From Candidatus Zhuqueibacterota bacterium RBG_16_48_16 (GTDB taxonomy: Bacteria > Zhuqueibacterota > Zhuqueibacteria > Residuimicrobiales > Sediminimicrobiaceae): a stretch of DNA of 8,859 nucleotides. The translations under genes were made by a program, and so were the position numbers. The stretch covers positions 1-8,859 of the forward strand of contig METF01000192.1 in the NCBI GenBank assembly GCA_001771235.1. The letters are read 5' to 3'. The notes under the pieces are model-generated. The model was not told the origin of the DNA, did not search any database, and was given only the letters and a program-made list of their open reading frames with translations. Positions 7,047 to 8,859 of the stretch are shown here, in pieces (position 1 is the first letter of the stretch; each line of letters opens with the position of its first letter).

Positions 7047-7763
7047 TCACATGCTTGCCATTTCCCGCTGCAAATAGAAATTCACATAGATTCTTGAATC
7101 AGGCAGAACTTTTACAACCAAAGTAACATCATTGTAGTTTTCACAACGTCCGGTCAACGGATAGGTGCCACATTGTATCTCTAACCAGAATTGCCCCCAG
7201 TCATCCGAAATGGCGACAAGACTATCACCTAAGAAAACTTCCCTGGGCGGGACGTGGTACATCAAGGTCCTGGATTGGATGGTCGCGCCGGTCACGCCGT
7301 CATAGATTTGTTTTGCATCCCAGTCTTTTAAATATGGCTTTGACAAAAGAGAGTCGCTGAAGATACCCATATCCTGAAATTCCCCGTATACCCTGCCGGT
7401 TGATGAATCCGGTATGAGGTAAAAATCGTGAGTCGCGCTTTTACCGCCGCGAGCCTGAACAGCCTCGGTTGTATCGCGGTAGCCCAAAGAGGAACAGGTC
7501 AACAAATAGCTGCCTTCCTCAACGGTGGATATGGCATAGCTGCCGTCTACATCGCTTGTTGCGATGAGACTGTCCTGCAGAAAGATATAAGCCCGGTGAT
7601 TGACCAGTGCACTGCCTGAGTTTTTGCTCCGGACAATGCCGCTGATACTTCCTTTGGTTTTCTTCGGCTCTGGGGAATTCTCGCATCCCCCGGAAAATAA
7701 TCCCAAATAACTAAAAATTATAAAGGCGGCAAGCTTGTTAACGACCATTATGTTTTTTTTCAT
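7047..7763 (-). CDS. Putative lipoprotein with duplicated carboxypeptidase-regulatory-like domain
   Basis: This exported protein of about 238 aa starts at ATG 7763, preceded by AGAGG at 4 nt spacing. An upstream in-frame extension to 7835 would place residues before the obvious MKKN signal start. A hydrophobic segment (residues 11-24) ends in FSGGC with Cys27, a plausible though not ideal lipobox, followed by a Ser/Pro/Lys-rich linker. Residues about 38-116 match the carboxypeptidase-regulatory-like (transthyretin-like) fold: GSISGIV, then a DG/SY turn, EGSYLLTCSSLGY and a final FYL strand. Residues about 155-231 appear to repeat the same pattern (FLGDSLVAISDDWG..., then GTYPLTGRCENY and NFYL). 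Such modules usually decorate surface proteins and bind partners rather than catalyse. The gene converges on the ATPase operon with 28 nt between stops. A specific ligand is unknown. Confidence 0.8.
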   Translation of the reverse strand: MKKNIMVVNKLAAFIIFSYLGLFSGGCENSPEPKKTKGSISGIVRSKNSGSALVNHRAYIFLQDSLIATSDVDGSYAISTVEEGSYLLTCSSLGYRDTTEAVQARGGKSATHDFYLIPDSSTGRVYGEFQDMGIFSDSLLSKPYLKDWDAKQIYDGVTGATIQSRTLMYHVPPREVFLGDSLVAISDDWGQFWLEIQCGTYPLTGRCENYNDVTLVVKVLPDSRIYVNFYLQREMASM

Positions 7764-7767
7764 AAAG

Positions 7768-7772
7768 CCTCT
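7768..7772 (-). promoter_or_regulatory. Ribosome binding site of the lipoprotein gene
   Basis: AGAGG on the minus strand, 4 nt before ATG 7763, supports starting the protein at the MKKN signal sequence. Confidence 0.6.
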
Positions 7773-7812
7773 AGCGGTTTCCTGCGAATAAAGAGAACCA
7801 GGGATAACTATT

Positions 7813-7889
7813 CTGCCACAAAGTCCCAAAGACACAAAGGTTCACAAAGGTTTTTTGTGTACCTTCGTGGCCTTGTGACTTTGTGGCAG
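7813..7889. repeat. 77-bp imperfect palindrome of CACAAAG/CTTTGTG type
   Basis: The two outer 13-bp arms, CTGCCACAAAGTC (7813-7825) and GACTTTGTGGCAG (7877-7889), are perfect inverted repeats. The inner 25 bases of each side still pair at about 18 positions, so almost the whole element can fold into one hairpin with almost no loop. Short CACAAAG words recur within each arm. Elements of this style are, from general knowledge, scattered between genes in many environmental FCB and other genomes and sometimes give rise to spurious small protein calls. A frame through it (7771-7962, minus) is of that spurious kind. It separates the DUF362-type gene from the lipoprotein gene and could act as a terminator or RNA-stabilising hairpin. 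No flanking transposase is seen. Confidence 0.75.
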
Positions 7890-7921
7890 ATTCCTGAACA
7901 ACTGCAATCAAGGATTGAATA

Positions 7922-8859
7922 TCATTTGACCATGATAATCTTTTTCGTCTGATAGAAAGCAAGAGCGTTGTTGCGGGCGACTATTTTACAGAAATAGGCT
8001 CCTGACGGTGCGTACGAACCGTTGTCCATTCGACCGTCCCAGTTTTGTGTATAGATTCCGGCTTGCTGGTGTTCGTTTACTATTGTTCGAATGATTTGTC
8101 CCGTTGACGAATAGATTGTCAACCGCACCTGTGACGGATCCGGTAACCTGTACGATATATTGGTGGAGGCATTAAAGGGATTGGGATAATTCTGATCGAG
8201 GCCAAAATCACGAACGATTTGCGCCGATTCATTCATATCGTCGGATGCAACAAAAGTGCTGTAACTGTAGACCAACTCGATGCCTTCGTCCGCTCCAAGA
8301 TTTCTTGAATATTGTTTATCATCGGCGTTATTCCAATGTTCGTGCACGCCCATACTTTGGGGCAGAGAAGTTCCATCGTTCTCCGGGTCATAAGTGAGAC
8401 CTTGCGGCCAATTGTTCGAATCGGCGGCCTGGTGCAGAAAATCATCCGTGCCGGCGTAATGGGGAAAAGGTCCCGAGTTATCCGAGGGATCGTAGGCGCC
8501 TTCGCTCGGATGATTTTCATCGAATTCATTGAACAAAAAATCAAATCCTACGGACTCGATGGCCACCGGGTCCTGGGAGACAAATATCGACGACGGCCAG
8601 TCGTTGTTGAACGGGGCCATTCTCCACTTGATCGGCGGATGAGCCCAGTTGGTTGAGCCCCACATACCATCGACGAGGAAAAGCATCGTCTTGCCGCCGA
8701 GGTCTTTGTGCCCCATAATATCGACAAAACATCGATAAAGTCCATGATCCCCATTGTTCACCTCGCCTCCACCCTCGGAAGCCGGCAAGCTGTAATGCCA
8801 GTGGAAGGCGCTGCCGTTGAACGGCACAAAGGTGCCGAAATGATTTTTGCTGGTCAGGG
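7922..8859 (-). CDS. DUF362-family secreted protein with C-terminal sorting domain, 5' end missing
   Basis: The frame is open to the right edge, so only the last 311 residues are seen; the GTG at 8827 is an internal valine. The visible part starts LTSKNHFGTFVPFNG and continues with GGKTMLFLVDGMWG and, near the middle, SQDPVAIESVGFDFL. These are signatures of DUF362 proteins (a KNH-F/A-G strand and a conserved DPVA segment). The last ~95 residues form a FlgD-like / Por-secretion sorting domain: LDQNYPNPFNASTNISYRL, then VRLTIYSSTGQIIRT, a GIYTQNWDG turn, SGAYFCKI and a closing KKIIMVK. This domain directs export through the type IX system or an analogous route and is usually cleaved or anchored at the surface. 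No ferredoxin-type Cys motifs are present in the visible part, unlike some cytoplasmic DUF362 proteins. The biochemical role is unknown. Confidence 0.82.
   Translation of the reverse strand, partial: LTSKNHFGTFVPFNGSAFHWHYSLPASEGGGEVNNGDHGLYRCFVDIMGHKDLGGKTMLFLVDGMWGSTNWAHPPIKWRMAPFNNDWPSSIFVSQDPVAIESVGFDFLFNEFDENHPSEGAYDPSDNSGPFPHYAGTDDFLHQAADSNNWPQGLTYDPENDGTSLPQSMGVHEHWNNADDKQYSRNLGADEGIELVYSYSTFVASDDMNESAQIVRDFGLDQNYPNPFNASTNISYRLPDPSQVRLTIYSSTGQIIRTIVNEHQQAGIYTQNWDGRMDNGSYAPSGAYFCKIVARNNALAFYQTKKIIMVK

Noticed and set aside
7771..7962. 63-codon minus-strand frame across the palindromic repeat
   Set aside because: Its sequence is mostly the translated CACAAAG repeat and it overlaps the ends of two better genes; typical spurious call.
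8823..8836. Small palindrome GGCAC-AAAG-GTGCC
   Set aside because: It lies within coding sequence and is too short to separate from chance.
1..8859. CRISPR array, tRNA, rRNA or transposase gene
   Set aside because: Looked for; no spaced direct-repeat array, cloverleaf or transposase-like protein found.

Overview
The window most resembles a fragment from a Gram-negative bacterium of the FCB group, such as a KSB1- or Calditrichota-like lineage, probably from a metagenome. The reasons are a C-terminal FlgD-like / Por-type (type IX) sorting domain with the diagnostic QNYPNPFN motif on the protein at the right end, a large secreted beta-barrel-like protein, and a surface lipoprotein with carboxypeptidase-regulatory-like modules. 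This placement is an inference from protein style only. The first ~1.1 kb is much more GC-rich (about 60% or more in the lines I counted) than the rest (mostly about 37-50%), so the left end is either horizontally acquired or joined by assembly.

Layout. Bases 1-1290 (minus strand) hold a possible partial reading frame, a membrane protein of the CruF/DUF422 carotenoid-biosynthesis family, and a 64-codon unknown frame whose stop overlaps an in-frame start of the carotenoid gene (ATGA). Bases 1370-3169 (minus) encode an unrecognised secreted outer-membrane-type protein with a strong Shine-Dalgarno. Bases 3170-3456 form a divergent intergenic region. On the plus strand it carries a near-consensus sigma-70-type promoter overlaid by two GACAA/TTGTC palindromes repeated at 27-bp spacing. 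Bases 3457-7018 (plus) are a tight two-gene operon: a 386-aa AAA+/STAND-type ATPase with a C-terminal winged-helix-like end, overlapped by 14 nt by an 804-aa protein with a second P-loop ATPase domain, a winged helix-turn-helix and five 33-residue Sel1-like repeats. Only 28 nt, with no visible terminator, separate its end from the convergent lipoprotein gene (7047-7763, minus). A 77-bp near-perfect palindrome of the CACAAAG/CTTTGTG type lies at 7813-7889. Bases 7922-8859 (minus) are the 3' part of a DUF362-family secreted protein with a C-terminal sorting domain; its start is outside the window.

How the genes work together. The genuinely linked unit is the plus-strand ATPase pair, which has its own apparently repressible promoter, overlapping reading frames and a repeat-rich putative sensor region. 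That architecture recalls STAND/NTPase regulatory or conflict systems, but neither protein shows a recognisable effector (nuclease, protease, pore) domain, so function is open. The flanking minus-strand genes are envelope or exported proteins and look unrelated to the pair.
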